Source: Candidatus Acetatifactor stercoripullorum
Lineage (GTDB): Bacteria; Bacillota; Clostridia; Lachnospirales; Lachnospiraceae
DNA: 64,000 nt
Reading direction: 5' to 3'
Assembly (NCBI GenBank): GCA_019114005.1
Contig: DXGH01000027.1
Location: 78,002 to 142,001 of the forward strand
This document shows, one piece after another, positions 52,414 through 60,954 of the stretch. The notes under the pieces are model-generated. The model did not search any database. It was given only the letters and a program-made list of their open reading frames with translations, and was not told where the DNA came from. The translations under genes and the position numbers were made by a program. Within the stretch, counting starts at the first letter, position 1. Each line of letters starts with the position of its first letter.

Positions 52414-53763
52414 TCAGCGCAAAACGGACAAATTTCCGCCTTCAGACATTTCAGGAGACATCGTGACATTCGCGCTGAGTATGATGGTGTAAGTAAACCA
52501 GCCGTCCTGATAACGGCATTCTCCTTCCCCATGGTATTTTGAAATGATTTCCTTTATGTTGCTCATGCCGATGCCGTGGGCCAGCTTATCCTCCTTTGTA
52601 GTTTCAGCCACCTGATCCGTGACCTTGACTTTATCCTGCACTCTGTTGCTGACCACCAGCACAAAGCTTTCTCCCCGCCTTGCCATTTTCAGACGCAGTG
52701 TTCTCTCCTCTTCCTTCTGGATTTTTCTGCAGGCCTCCATGGCATTTTCCAGAAGATTCGACAGCAGTACAACCGTATCCGACTCCTGCAGCGGAAATTT
52801 TTCCATGTTTCCCAGGCTCATCACAAAGGTGATTTTCTCCCGCATGGCCTCCCGCAGCTTCTGGTTTACAATAATATCTATAATGTCATTTCCCGTCCTT
52901 ACAGAGTTGTCCTCCTCTATGTGCTTTTTCCAGATCTGCTCCACATAGTGCAGGGCCTCCTGTGTCTTTCCTTCCTGCAAAAGCCCCTGAATACAGCCTA
53001 TATGGTTCTTAAATTCATGGGTGTGCCTGCGCTGATCCCTGTACGCATTTTCCATGCTGTCATACAGCTTTAACTGCCCTCTGGCCTTTTCCTGCATCAG
53101 GCGGTATTTTTGATTTTCCTTCTCCTTCTGTATGATATCCCGCATACTGAAATAAAAGAACACATTCATCAGCATCAAGTCAAAGGAAACTACCAGCGCC
53201 GTGTTTTCCCGGCACTGCTCGTCCAGCAGAAGAAATACTAAAGCAACCATGGAAAATAAGATAAAAACCAGAAATTTGCCCCATTCTTTTTTCCCAAGAT
53301 CGTAGAATACCTTATCTCTGGAAAAGATTCTGCGCAGCCACACAAACAATAAAAACTCCATTGTTTTGGCTAGAACCGTCACCAATGTAATATATGTTTC
53401 TGATGTATATATAATGTGCCATTTTTGCATGACAACATTTTCAATTAAAATATAAAAAATATAGTCACATATAGTCACTATGACAATATATCCTGCAGCC
53501 ACCAATACCAGCTTAGCTAACTGTACCCGGTAGCGAATCAGCATAAAAACGATATAAACCCACAAAGTGACTGCGATCTTTAGGATCAAATAATTCCGCA
53601 ATACCTTGGCATTTGCGGTATACGCCGTACACATCAGGAAACTGAACAGCACCGTCTGCCAGAATGCCCACTTTTTTCTTCTCTCAAAAAATATACTGAC
53701 GAAAATATCACCAGAAATGACCTCCATCAGGCACAGCAGCATGGTCTGCATGATTCCACTCAT
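52414..53763 (-). CDS. agrC: AgrC-like GHKL sensor histidine kinase
   Basis: 449 residues from ATG 53763, with GGAGGAG upstream. Six to seven membrane segments (first about 215 residues) form the peptide-sensing part. The kinase core has the phosphoacceptor His in RRHTHEFKNHIGCIQG, the N-box LLSNLLENAMEACRK and the G-box HGIGMSNIKEIISKYHG. It should be activated by the thiolactone peptide and phosphorylate the AgrA-like regulator. Its ATG overlaps that gene's stop (TGATG). Confidence 0.92.
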   Translation of the reverse strand: MSGIMQTMLLCLMEVISGDIFVSIFFERRKKWAFWQTVLFSFLMCTAYTANAKVLRNYLILKIAVTLWVYIVFMLIRYRVQLAKLVLVAAGYIVIVTICDYIFYILIENVVMQKWHIIYTSETYITLVTVLAKTMEFLLFVWLRRIFSRDKVFYDLGKKEWGKFLVFILFSMVALVFLLLDEQCRENTALVVSFDLMLMNVFFYFSMRDIIQKEKENQKYRLMQEKARGQLKLYDSMENAYRDQRRHTHEFKNHIGCIQGLLQEGKTQEALHYVEQIWKKHIEEDNSVRTGNDIIDIIVNQKLREAMREKITFVMSLGNMEKFPLQESDTVVLLSNLLENAMEACRKIQKEEERTLRLKMARRGESFVLVVSNRVQDKVKVTDQVAETTKEDKLAHGIGMSNIKEIISKYHGEGECRYQDGWFTYTIILSANVTMSPEMSEGGNLSVLR

Positions 53764-54485
53764 CAAATCTCCTCCATGGCTTTCATATATTCCTCCCGCA
53801 CCCACTGAAATTTATCCTTAGGGATGGGCAGGAATTGTCCGTTTGTCAGAGTGATCTGATACCGTTTCATGCTTTCCACAAACTGCATATTCACCAGATA
53901 GCTTTTATGTACTCTGCAAAAACCATACTCCCTCAGGCGTTTTTCCAGATCACTTAAGTTTCCGTACATTTCATGCTGCTTCTTTGCCTCACCTTGCATA
54001 TGGAAATACAGTTTATGCCCAAAGCTTTCTACATAAAGAATATGCTTTACCCGTATATTTCTGGCTCCGTCTGAAAATTCCAGAAAAATACTTGCGTTTA
54101 CCTTGTCTATTTTCTCCAGCAGGGCCAAAATGCACTCCCGCATCATGGCTTCCAAATCGTCCTTTAGCAGGAAACGAAACGCTTCAGCCTGATACCCAGC
54201 CAGCACATAATCCATGTATGCGGTCACAAAGATCAAAAGAATATCCGGGTTCTTCTGCTTGATCTGAAAGGCAATATCCAATCCGCTGCAGTCCTGCATA
54301 TTAATGTCGAGAAACACAGCCTGACATTTCGCCAGCAGCTTCTCCTGCTCCAGCAGCTTTGTGCCGGAGGAGAAAGCATACAGCTCCACATCGGTTACTC
54401 CTGCCTTCTCAAGGTTCTCCTGGACAAGGGTCTTTACTTTTTCCAGATAAAAGGTTTCGTCATCACATATCACAAACTTCTTCAT
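53763..54485 (-). CDS. agrA: AgrA-like LytTR response regulator
   Basis: 240 residues. An N-terminal receiver (KFVICDDETFYLEKVKTL, phosphoacceptor Asp in AVFLDINMQDCSG, conserved Lys region RFLLKDDL) and a C-terminal LytTR DNA-binding domain (ILYVESFGHKLYFHM, FCRVHKSYLVNMQFVESM). LytTR domains bind pairs of 9-10 base repeats upstream of targets. It comes before agrC, the reverse of the staphylococcal order. Confidence 0.92.
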   Translation of the reverse strand: MKKFVICDDETFYLEKVKTLVQENLEKAGVTDVELYAFSSGTKLLEQEKLLAKCQAVFLDINMQDCSGLDIAFQIKQKNPDILLIFVTAYMDYVLAGYQAEAFRFLLKDDLEAMMRECILALLEKIDKVNASIFLEFSDGARNIRVKHILYVESFGHKLYFHMQGEAKKQHEMYGNLSDLEKRLREYGFCRVHKSYLVNMQFVESMKRYQITLTNGQFLPIPKDKFQWVREEYMKAMEEI

Positions 54486-54559
54486 ACGGCCTTATTCCTA
54501 AAACAGGTTTCTTTTGTTCAATTCCCCTAAAAACACACTCCTCCCCTTTATACTATGCT

Positions 54560-55291
54560 CTAATCGCATCGTTCCCCCTCATTGCCAAAGCATTCACAGA
54601 ACCTTGCCGCAAAGGAAGGCGGCTCTCCCTTGGCGTACAGATGCGAAGTGTCCCCAAAGGACAACATTCGAAAGCTGGCAATCCCCTTCCTTCGTTCCTC
54701 AGTAGCCAGCGTGGTCACCGAGGAGGGCGCCGCACACAAGCCATGCCACAGCACCATGGGAGAAATATTCAGCAGGTGGCTGAGCAGTACACAGGCAACG
54801 CCAAAATGACAGAACAAAACAATGGTATCATTATTCGGCCTCTCTGCCCGGTAAAAGTGCCCTTCCCTATAATAGCCGTGGCGCTTAAGCAGCTCGTCCA
54901 GACACCCTGTCACCCACTTATATTCCTCCCCTACCTGGCTTTGTCTAAAAATTTCCGTATCCTGCCAGGTATCATATTTAAAATACGTTTCCTCCTGCAT
55001 CCAATCCTGAGGCAGCCAGTCCCAGGCAATGGTTCTGTGAGACGTCACATCCGGCCTGCTGATATCCGGCTGAAATTCTCTGAGCCATTCACATTCCTCC
55101 GCCCTGGCATTTACTTTTTTCAAAGTGCAGGACGCCGTATCCTTAGCTCTGCCTAAGGGTGATACGTAAAAAGCCTTCACGGGAAGCCGTGAAAGCCTTT
55201 CAGAAAGATATTCCGCCTCTCTCCAGCCTTTTTCCGTCAATGAGTCAATCGAATAGTCCGGGTCTGCGTGTCTTACGATCAATATTTTCAT
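54560..55291 (-). CDS. Histidine phosphatase family protein
   Basis: 243 residues. An RHG-like catalytic start (LIVRHADPDYSIDSLTEKG), the second Arg in VSPLGRAKDTA, and the second His in LFCHFGVACVL, the pattern of phosphoglycerate-mutase-like phosphatases. A long insert (about 75-130) is rich in Trp and Tyr. Substrate unknown. Its ATG directly follows the holB stop (TAAATG), so the two are coupled. Confidence 0.88.
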   Translation of the reverse strand: MKILIVRHADPDYSIDSLTEKGWREAEYLSERLSRLPVKAFYVSPLGRAKDTASCTLKKVNARAEECEWLREFQPDISRPDVTSHRTIAWDWLPQDWMQEETYFKYDTWQDTEIFRQSQVGEEYKWVTGCLDELLKRHGYYREGHFYRAERPNNDTIVLFCHFGVACVLLSHLLNISPMVLWHGLCAAPSSVTTLATEERRKGIASFRMLSFGDTSHLYAKGEPPSFAARFCECFGNEGERCD

Positions 55292-56284
55292 TTAGCCGTT
55301 CTCCTTAATTTCCATCATCAGAAGCTCCATGGTCAATTCAAAATTTACATTGGCATTCAAACGGTTTTTGGCCTTTTCCAGGGCCTCCAAAACACTCTCG
55401 ATTCCCTCATAGCTGCTTCTTCCCGCCGCCGTGCGCAGCGCCTGAATCTCCTCCTTAAACACCAGATGGTTCACATCGTTGGTGGCTTTAAACAACAGCA
55501 CATCACGATACCACACTGCCATGATATCCAGATAATCATTGACCTCCATCTTATACTCTGTAATCTTTTTGATGGCCGCTATAATCTCCCATAGCTCCAT
55601 ATCTCTTGCGTATTTTAACAGCGAGACAGCCTCTGACTTTACCTTTTCAAAATCCTCGCTGGCTGCCAGGGCCTTTGCCTTTCCCACGTTTCCCCTGGCA
55701 AAAGCTGCGCACACCTCCGCTTTATAATCCGGCACCTTAAGCTGCTCCATCAAGTATTTCTTGATCAGCTCATCCGAAACCGGCTTCATAGTCAGCACCA
55801 CACAGCGGCTTACAATAGTGGGTAAAAGCCCGTTCACATTGCCTGCAAGCAGAAGAATCACCGCATACTCCGGCGGCTCCTCCAGTGTTTTCAAAAGCGC
55901 ATTCTGAGCCTGTACGGTCATTTTTTCCGCTTCACTCACAATATAAATTTTTTTGGGGCCGCTGTAGGGCTTGATGCCCACATCACTGTTAATCTGGCTG
56001 CGGATATCCTCAACGCTTATGGTTGCAGGCTTTTCGTGAACCACATGGATGATATCCGGGTGGTTATCCGACAATGCCTGTCTGCAGGAATGGCACTGCT
56101 GGCAAGGCTCGATTCCTCCCTTTTCACACTGCAGCGTCATGGCAAATATTCTTGCAATAAACTCCTTGCCCGAAGATTTTTCACCGCTTATGATATATGC
56201 GTGGGAAACCTTATCTCCTGAAATGGCGGCCTGCAGATGCTCTTTTATCTGCTCCTGTCCTATAATATCCCGAAATGCAGCCAT
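55292..56284 (-). CDS. holB: DNA polymerase III delta-prime subunit
   Basis: 330 residues. Clamp-loader AAA+ fold: degenerate Walker A SGEKSSGKEFIAR, a zinc Cys set CEKGG...CQQCHSC, VSEAEKMTVQAQNALLKTLEEPPE (sensor region), then LLAGNVNGLLPTIVSRC with SRC finger. It helps load the beta clamp. Position after yaaR is conserved in Firmicutes. Confidence 0.94.
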   Translation of the reverse strand: MAAFRDIIGQEQIKEHLQAAISGDKVSHAYIISGEKSSGKEFIARIFAMTLQCEKGGIEPCQQCHSCRQALSDNHPDIIHVVHEKPATISVEDIRSQINSDVGIKPYSGPKKIYIVSEAEKMTVQAQNALLKTLEEPPEYAVILLLAGNVNGLLPTIVSRCVVLTMKPVSDELIKKYLMEQLKVPDYKAEVCAAFARGNVGKAKALAASEDFEKVKSEAVSLLKYARDMELWEIIAAIKKITEYKMEVNDYLDIMAVWYRDVLLFKATNDVNHLVFKEEIQALRTAAGRSSYEGIESVLEALEKAKNRLNANVNFELTMELLMMEIKENG

Positions 56285-56301
56285 GCTTCCACCCCCTTTT
56301 C

Positions 56302-56742
56302 TTATGTAAAGATATCCAGTAAAAGTCCTCTGATCTCTCCGATCTTGTTTAGAATCGCCAGATGATCCTGCTCATCCTTCATAAGCTCCTGCGCCAGCTG
56401 ATCCAGATTCTCATCCACAAGCCGGATAATTCCATAAACTCTGTGCCGTCCCCTTCTGTCCAGGAAATTTTCTCTGGAAAAGACATGGGAACGGGTAACA
56501 ACCTCATTTAAAAATTCCTTTACCAGCCCCCGGTAATGCTTCATATCCTTTACATCCCGGCGTTTGGAAAGCTTTTCCCCTTCCATGGTAATCTGTTCCA
56601 TAAGGGTCTGGAGTCTGGCCTGCAGCTCTGCCTCCTCCACATGACTGGCCAGGGTAAACTTAAAGCTTCCATCCTCCGGCGGCTTTGAGACAGCCTGCTC
56701 CACCGGCTGGCTTGCCGTCACCTGATTTACCTTGATATCCAC
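56302..56742 (-). CDS. yaaR: YaaR-family protein (DUF327)
   Basis: 146 residues from GTG 56742, six bases after GGAGG. Helical, hydrophilic, with [35 protein letters not shown] and [19 protein letters not shown], the DUF327 pattern. Function unknown; always beside holB in Bacillus and here. Confidence 0.93.
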   Translation of the reverse strand: MDIKVNQVTASQPVEQAVSKPPEDGSFKFTLASHVEEAELQARLQTLMEQITMEGEKLSKRRDVKDMKHYRGLVKEFLNEVVTRSHVFSRENFLDRRGRHRVYGIIRLVDENLDQLAQELMKDEQDHLAILNKIGEIRGLLLDIFT

Positions 56743-56797
56743 GCGCTACCTCCTTCGTGCGCTTCCCTGTGCAGAGGACATATTTTAACAGACCTTT

Positions 56798-57388
56798 TTA
56801 ATCCTTTGCCTCTGCGATATACGCCTTGATCTCCTTTAAGCAGCTTGGCAGATCATCATTGTAAAAGCATCTGGTTATGCCCGCCTCCTTTTTCTTTTCC
56901 TCAGAAAAATCTATGCTGTCTGCCAGGAACCTCCGGCACATCTCCTCATATCCCGGAGACTCCTGCTGTTTTTCCCTGTCCAGAGCCCTCTGGAGGCGCA
57001 CACCATCGTTTAATTCTATCATGATGGGCAGTACCCTTTCCGCACCGAAATATTCCTTGATATTCCGGTACGCCTCCAGTGTGCCTATCATAATATAATT
57101 CTCCCTGGCAAGCTGTATCTGCCCGTCATCCACCGTGAAGTATCTCCACAGTCCATAATAGGTCTGATAAGCCCTCTCCTCAATGATTTTGTTTTCCTGC
57201 TTCAGCCGCTGATAATCTGCTTCACTGGCAAAGAAATATTCTCTGCCGTTCTTCTCTCCTGCCCGGATGGGCCTTGTAGTGTAGGGGACAATCGTTTTTA
57301 ACCCAAGGGCATCCTCTGCCAAAAGCTCCTTAAAAATAGTATCCTTTCCCGTAGAGCTTTTCCCCATAAGACATATGATCTTACCCAT
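56798..57388 (-). CDS. Guanylate-kinase-like P-loop kinase
   Basis: 196 residues. P-loop LMGKSSTGKDTIF, then IVPYTTRPIRAGEKNGREYFF and a region GTLEAYRNIKEYF typical of guanylate kinase. The position between pyk and yaaR is where Bacillus has tmk. It may phosphorylate GMP or another nucleotide; a second, true gmk probably exists elsewhere. Confidence 0.85.
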   Translation of the reverse strand: MGKIICLMGKSSTGKDTIFKELLAEDALGLKTIVPYTTRPIRAGEKNGREYFFASEADYQRLKQENKIIEERAYQTYYGLWRYFTVDDGQIQLARENYIMIGTLEAYRNIKEYFGAERVLPIMIELNDGVRLQRALDREKQQESPGYEEMCRRFLADSIDFSEEKKKEAGITRCFYNDDLPSCLKEIKAYIAEAKD

Positions 57389-57391
57389 CTG

Positions 57392-58813
57392 CTACACAAC
57401 CTCTACCACATGGATCATATCTGTCTTTCCTGCAATACCCAGGGGCACTCCCGCAGTTATGACAACCGTGTCGCCAGTCTTGAGCAGACCTGCCTGCTTG
57501 CTCTTAAATACAGCCTCCTCAAACAACGCATCCGTAGTCTGCTCCTTTTTGATCAGCACAGGACTCACGCCCCACAAGAGATTCAGCTGTCTGCATACCT
57601 TTTCATCCAGCGTGCACCCGATGATGGGGCAGGCAGGCTTGTAACGGGCAATCATGTTTGCCGTAAAGCCGGACATTGTGACGGTTATGATGGCATCCGC
57701 CTTCAAATCCATGGCCACACTGCAGGTTGCGTAAGAGATTGCCGTGGTAATGTCAGGCGTTTCCGTACGCTCCCCCTGTCTCTTCTGCATTCTGGAACGA
57801 TAGTCAATGTCCTGCTCCGCACGCTCTGCAATTTTAGCCATAGTCTTTACGGCCTCCACCGGGTAAAGTCCCGCCGCGCTTTCTCCCGACAGCATGATAG
57901 CAGTGGTACCGTCATAGATAGCGTTTGCAATATCCGTAGCCTCCGCTCTTGTGGGGCGGGGATTCTTGATCATGGACTCCAGCATCTGCGTGGCTGTGAT
58001 GACATGCTTACCCCGGGCCACTGCCATCTTGATCATTTTTTTCTGGAGAATGGGAACCTCTTCCATAGGCACCTCCACTCCCATATCGCCTCTTGCCACC
58101 ATGATTCCGTCCGATACCTCCAGAATTTCCTCCAGATTATCGATTCCCTGCATGTTTTCAATTTTGGCGATGATCTTCATCCTGCTGCCCCGTTCTTCCA
58201 GGATTTTTCTTACCTCCAGAATGTCCTCCTTTGTGCGGGCAAAGGAAGCCGCCAAAAAGTCGAAGCCGTGCTCTGCGCCGAAAATAATGTCATCTCTGTC
58301 CACAGCGCTGATGTAAGGCATGGAGAGGATGGCCCCCGGCACATTCACTCCCTTATGGTTGGACACATAGCCCCCATTTATCACCCGGCAGACAATGTCA
58401 TTTCCGGTTATCTCCTCCACCCGCATCTCAATAAGACCGTCATCAATCAGTATAGTGGTTCCTGCCTGGATATCATGCTTCAAATTTTTGTAAGTGATGG
58501 TGGCCCGCTCCGTTGTCCCAAGCACCTCATCCGTGGTCAGGACAAAGGTCTGGTCTGCCAAAAGCTCCACCTTCCCCCCTTCAAAATCCTTCAGACGGAT
58601 TTCTGGCCCCTTGGTATCCAAAAGAGTGGCTACCGGCAGTCCCAGCTCTTTCCTCACCCGCAGCACTCTGTTAAATTTGGCGAGCTGCTCCTTATGGGTT
58701 CCGTGTGAAAAATTAAACCTGGCTACGTTCATTCCCGCAAGCATTAACTCACGCAGACGCTCCTCGCTCTCACTCGCAGGTCCGATGGTACAGATAATCT
58801 TTGTTTTTCTCAT
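57392..58813 (-). CDS. pyk: Pyruvate kinase
   Basis: 473 residues, without the extra C-terminal PEP-utiliser domain found in some Firmicutes. Motifs: KIICTIGPASES, NFSHGTHKEQL, IIAKIENMQGIDNLEEI, MVARGDMGVEVP, ITATQMLESMIKNPRPTRAEATD. It turns phosphoenolpyruvate and ADP into pyruvate and ATP. It starts 20 bases after the decarboxylase-like gene and ends three bases before the kinase gene. Confidence 0.97.
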   Translation of the reverse strand: MRKTKIICTIGPASESEERLRELMLAGMNVARFNFSHGTHKEQLAKFNRVLRVRKELGLPVATLLDTKGPEIRLKDFEGGKVELLADQTFVLTTDEVLGTTERATITYKNLKHDIQAGTTILIDDGLIEMRVEEITGNDIVCRVINGGYVSNHKGVNVPGAILSMPYISAVDRDDIIFGAEHGFDFLAASFARTKEDILEVRKILEERGSRMKIIAKIENMQGIDNLEEILEVSDGIMVARGDMGVEVPMEEVPILQKKMIKMAVARGKHVITATQMLESMIKNPRPTRAEATDIANAIYDGTTAIMLSGESAAGLYPVEAVKTMAKIAERAEQDIDYRSRMQKRQGERTETPDITTAISYATCSVAMDLKADAIITVTMSGFTANMIARYKPACPIIGCTLDEKVCRQLNLLWGVSPVLIKKEQTTDALFEEAVFKSKQAGLLKTGDTVVITAGVPLGIAGKTDMIHVVEVV

Positions 58814-58833
58814 AACATTTATTCCTTTCCAGC

Positions 58834-60309
58834 TTATATATCAAGCACTTTTATTTGATAAGATTTTCCCCTTCCCACAATTCCCTGAACGGTCAGTCCC
58901 TGCTCCAAACAGAGCCTGATCCGCCTGTAGGCTTCCTCGCTGATTTGCTCTCCCGGCACAAGTATGGGAATCCCTGGTGGAAACAGATTGATAAACTCTG
59001 CCGCTGCTTTTCCCCGGGATGCTTCTAAAGGAATCAGCTTCGCCTTCATGTCCCACGCTCTGGTCAGGGGAATCACCCCGCCGCTGTTTTCCGGCAGGCC
59101 GCTCTCCCCCGGCGGTCTATACTCTGCCAGTGAGCCATGCTCCTCCGGCGGCCTGGTCTCTTCCGGCCGCTTCTCTTTCTGTTCATACGCTGCCGCCAGC
59201 TGGCTGTCTATCTCAAGTAACGCCGCCGTCATGCGCTCATAGGCTTCTGCTGGGTCCGCTGCCGTAAACATGGCCAGACAATAGCTTCCTTCCGCCATTT
59301 CAAGCTGCAAATTATATTTTTGTATCAGAATATCATATAAATCCTGTCCCGACAATTCTGTTTTCCTGGTTGAGATAACCAGCTTTCCTATATCCTGTCT
59401 GCCATCCCCTTTTGCAGATATCCACTGCAGACATCTGCACTGGGAAAGCCTTTCCTCCATTTGAAAATATTGACGTGCAAATTCGCTGAAAAGCTCTCTG
59501 CCTTTCCGTTCCACAATTTCCAGGGCGTCGTCTATGCCCGCCAGCAGTACATAGGATGGGCTGCTGGACTGGTAAATATGCAGAAATCTCCTGAGCTTAT
59601 CCCTGTCTATTCTGCTTCCGTTTACATGAAGAAGCGCCGACTGGGTCAAAGCAGGCAGCGTTTTATGTACACTGTGAATCACAAGATCAGCCCCACAGCT
59701 GCAGCTGTTGGGGGCAAAATACTCCGAAAATCCCAGATGCGCGCCGTGAGCCTCATCCACAATCAAGGGAATTCCTCTCTTGTGAACAATTTCCGCGATT
59801 GTCTTCACATCCGCTATTCTGCCTTCATATGTGGGCGACACCAAAAGCACCGCTGATACCTGGGAATCCCGCTCCAGGCCTTCTTCCACCTGTCTGGGGG
59901 TCACTGCGTCATAGATGTCATATCCAGGAAGCAGGCTGGGATACAGGTAAGAAATTTTCAGGTTTCGCAGATACGCCGCGTGATAAGCAGACTTATGACA
60001 ATTACGCGCCATAAGAATATGACCGCCTTGCGGGACTGCAGCGCTGACGGCGCTTAATATACCGCCGGTACTCCCATTGACCAGATAAAAGCTTTCCTCC
60101 GCCCCGTACAACACTGCCGTCCTCTCCTGCAGCGTTTTCAGGATTCCTCTTGGATCATGAAGATTATCAAAGTCACCTATTTCCGTTATATCTATCTTCA
60201 CGATTTCCCCTGGCAGGTCTCCCATCTGGCGCCTCTTGTGCCCTGGCATATGATAGGGGTAATTCCCGTTTTTTCCATATTCCTCTAATTTCCGATATAA
60301 TTGTCCCAA
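58834..60309 (-). CDS. PLP-dependent Orn/Lys/Arg decarboxylase-like protein (YaaO-like)
   Basis: 491 residues from a TTG right after the HD gene stop. Fold-type I PLP enzyme: YPYHMPGHKRRQMG, VNGSTGGILSAVSA, LIVDEAHGAHLGF and the PLP Lys in VIHSVHKTLPALTQSA. It lacks the N-terminal wing of large decarboxylases, as YaaO/SpeA-like proteins do. A Glu/Pro-rich insert (about 385-415) is unusual. Probably decarboxylates arginine or lysine for polyamines; unproven. Confidence 0.88.
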   Translation of the reverse strand: MGQLYRKLEEYGKNGNYPYHMPGHKRRQMGDLPGEIVKIDITEIGDFDNLHDPRGILKTLQERTAVLYGAEESFYLVNGSTGGILSAVSAAVPQGGHILMARNCHKSAYHAAYLRNLKISYLYPSLLPGYDIYDAVTPRQVEEGLERDSQVSAVLLVSPTYEGRIADVKTIAEIVHKRGIPLIVDEAHGAHLGFSEYFAPNSCSCGADLVIHSVHKTLPALTQSALLHVNGSRIDRDKLRRFLHIYQSSSPSYVLLAGIDDALEIVERKGRELFSEFARQYFQMEERLSQCRCLQWISAKGDGRQDIGKLVISTRKTELSGQDLYDILIQKYNLQLEMAEGSYCLAMFTAADPAEAYERMTAALLEIDSQLAAAYEQKEKRPEETRPPEEHGSLAEYRPPGESGLPENSGGVIPLTRAWDMKAKLIPLEASRGKAAAEFINLFPPGIPILVPGEQISEEAYRRIRLCLEQGLTVQGIVGRGKSYQIKVLDI

Positions 60310-60900
60310 TTATCCGCCGCTCTCTTCCTGACAGTCTTTCCCTGGCCTTTGCAGAATTTCCAAAGCTGCGCCATGGCCTCTGTGCAGACCAAAGGTTTCC
60401 AGCAAGGAACACCATTTGTCCGCCGCCGTCACAATCCATGCTTCGCGGCACATGGGAGGCACCACTGTAAGCGGCCACATATGCTTCTTGATAATGTCCT
60501 TTTCCCTGGGGGTTAAGGAGTACTCCTTTGACGCATTGGCAAGGGCCCGCCCTGGATGGTAAAACCCATGTAGTCTGTGAGGATTTTGAGAATCCTTTTT
60601 ATGCCAGTCATATAAAAAATAGTCATGCAGCAAAGCTCCCCGAATCATTTCTTCCTGCCTGCACACAATCCCAAGCCGCTCACTGATGGCAATGCTGTAT
60701 CTTGCAACATTCATGCTATGTGCATTCACCGTCATGTTTCCATGCTGAATATACCGCTTGGTGGAATTAAAATTGGGGGATTTCAAAATATCTCCAGCCG
60801 CAGCCCTAAGCTGTCTGTGCAGCTTTCTGTGGCGTTCAAAATGTCTTTTCCATGCCTCTGCTCTTTTTTGGGAACGCCGCCCCAAAAATCTCTCCGCCAT
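60310..60900 (-). CDS. HD-domain phosphohydrolase
   Basis: 196 residues from ATG 60900, with AGGAGG six bases upstream. HD motif: MTVNAHSMNVARYSIAIS, RGALLHDYFLYDWH (metal His-Asp), and TAADKWCSLLET. It belongs to small HD hydrolases that act on nucleotides or related phosphates; the exact substrate is unknown. Its stop touches the next start. Confidence 0.9.
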   Translation of the reverse strand: MAERFLGRRSQKRAEAWKRHFERHRKLHRQLRAAAGDILKSPNFNSTKRYIQHGNMTVNAHSMNVARYSIAISERLGIVCRQEEMIRGALLHDYFLYDWHKKDSQNPHRLHGFYHPGRALANASKEYSLTPREKDIIKKHMWPLTVVPPMCREAWIVTAADKWCSLLETFGLHRGHGAALEILQRPGKDCQEESGG

Positions 60901-60954
60901 TGCATTCCTCCTTCCTGCTTTCCGGTTACACAAATGCGCCCTCACATAAAGGAC

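Noticed and set aside
57410..58708. Plus-strand open frame (432 codons) opposite pyruvate kinase
   Set aside because: Shadow of a highly conserved gene; no family resemblance.
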